A DNA stretch of 7,202 nucleotides, from the NCBI GenBank assembly GCA_045592125.1, contig JAZNUE010000041.1, positions 1 through 7,202 of the forward strand, in the 5' to 3' direction. The notes below the pieces were generated by a model. That model saw nothing but the letters and a program-made list of their open reading frames with translations. It ran no database searches and was not told where the DNA came from. The DNA is from HGM04593 sp045592125 (GTDB taxonomy: Bacteria; Bacteroidota; Bacteroidia; Bacteroidales; Bacteroidaceae). The translations under genes and the position numbers were made by a program. Position 1 is the stretch's first letter. The number at the start of each line of letters is the position of its first letter. Of the stretch, positions 7,168-7,202 are shown piece after piece.

Positions 7168-7189
7168 TACTTTTCATGACTGAAAAGTA
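7168..7189. other. Hairpin over the outward start codon, right arm
   Basis: The arms TACTTTTCA (7168-7176) and TGAAAAGTA (7181-7189) surround TGAC. The outward ATG (7176-7178) spans the last stem base and the loop. This is the mirror copy of the hairpin at 11-32. Confidence 0.6.
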
Positions 7190-7202
7190 CGCAAAAGGTC
7201 CC
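7176..7202 (+). CDS. Start of an outward reading frame, cut by the window edge (MTEKYAKGP...)
   Basis: ATG 7176-7178 begins nine codons, MTEKYAKGP, running off the right edge. The first eight match the left-end copy exactly because both lie in the repeat. A transposase N-terminus is the favoured guess, given two identical outward copies with low GC, but the family cannot be recognised from nine residues and the ATG may be fortuitous. Confidence 0.3.

Larger units (their letters stand above)
7060..7202 (+). repeat. Right arm of the 140-bp inverted repeat plus 3 bp (possible IS 5' end)
   Basis: Bases 7060-7199 are the exact reverse complement of 1-140; 7200-7202 (CCC) go beyond the window's left copy. 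Read outward the arm contains the inner hairpin, a pyrimidine-rich stretch, the direct repeat as TGTTGTCGTT twice (7131-7140 and 7150-7159), the outer hairpin and an ATG. The plus-strand frame holding that ATG has no stop from 6993 to the window end, so the repeat could lie inside a longer frame, although no other ATG is in frame. The arm ends 84 bases upstream of the efflux operon's first codon. Its nature as an IS end is inferred from duplication, orientation and low GC. Confidence 0.9.

Noticed and set aside
1..7202. Fragilysin/capsule-type invertible promoter
   Set aside because: Those use short (about 20-30 bp) repeats around a promoter of a few hundred bp, with a recombinase. Here the arms are 140 bp, the interval about 6.9 kb, and no invertase gene is present.
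1..7202. CRISPR array, tRNA or rRNA genes, phage genes
   Set aside because: No regularly spaced short repeats, cloverleaf-like segments or phage-type proteins were seen on either strand.
7059..7202. Hydrophobic translation continuous with MTEKYAKGP through the right repeat arm
   Set aside because: The frame is open, but it has no ATG upstream of 7176 and the hydrophobicity follows from pyrimidine-rich AT sequence, so it is not called as a gene.

Overview
The window looks like a piece of a Bacteroidales genome, probably a gut lineage with moderately high coding GC. This rests on a GH130 subfamily 2 phosphorylase closely resembling those of gut Bacteroides, A-rich leaders without Shine-Dalgarno sequences, a partial Bacteroidetes-type -7 box (TATCTTCG) and a complete RND efflux operon of Bacteroidetes type. 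The genus cannot be fixed from sequence alone.

Layout: bases 1-140 and 7060-7199 are a perfect 140-bp inverted repeat that bounds the window. It is AT-rich (33% GC by hand count), unlike the GC-rich interior. Each arm ends, at the window edge, in the start of an outward reading frame (MTEKYAKG, plus P on the right) whose ATG overlaps the loop of a 9-bp hairpin. The arms are most simply the 5' ends of two inverted copies of a multi-copy element, possibly an insertion sequence cut off by the window edges. All four intact genes lie between the arms on the minus strand. In transcription order they are an outer-membrane factor (6975-5587), a periplasmic adaptor lipoprotein (5554-4454) and an HAE1-type RND proton antiporter (4442-1326). 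A bidirectional hairpin terminator (1271-1300) follows. Then comes a separately promoted GH130 mannoside phosphorylase (1219-248) with its own terminator (192-220).

How the genes work together: the first three encode one complete tripartite efflux pump. The inner-membrane RND pump captures amphiphilic compounds using proton motive force, the adaptor bridges the periplasm, and the TolC/OprM-like channel opens to the outside. No regulator for the pump is present. The GH130 enzyme is predicted to be cytoplasmic and to phosphorolyse beta-1,4-mannosides (N-glycan core type). It is co-directional with the pump but separated by a terminator, so the two are probably neighbours rather than partners.

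Most notable is the architecture: an intact pump plus a mannoside phosphorylase held between identical, outward-facing, low-GC repeats. This may be a composite-transposon-like unit, an invertible segment, or a unique island whose ends were set by assembly breaking in a repeated element. The repeat length of 140 equals k-1 for a 141-mer assembly, so the true repeat may extend beyond both edges.
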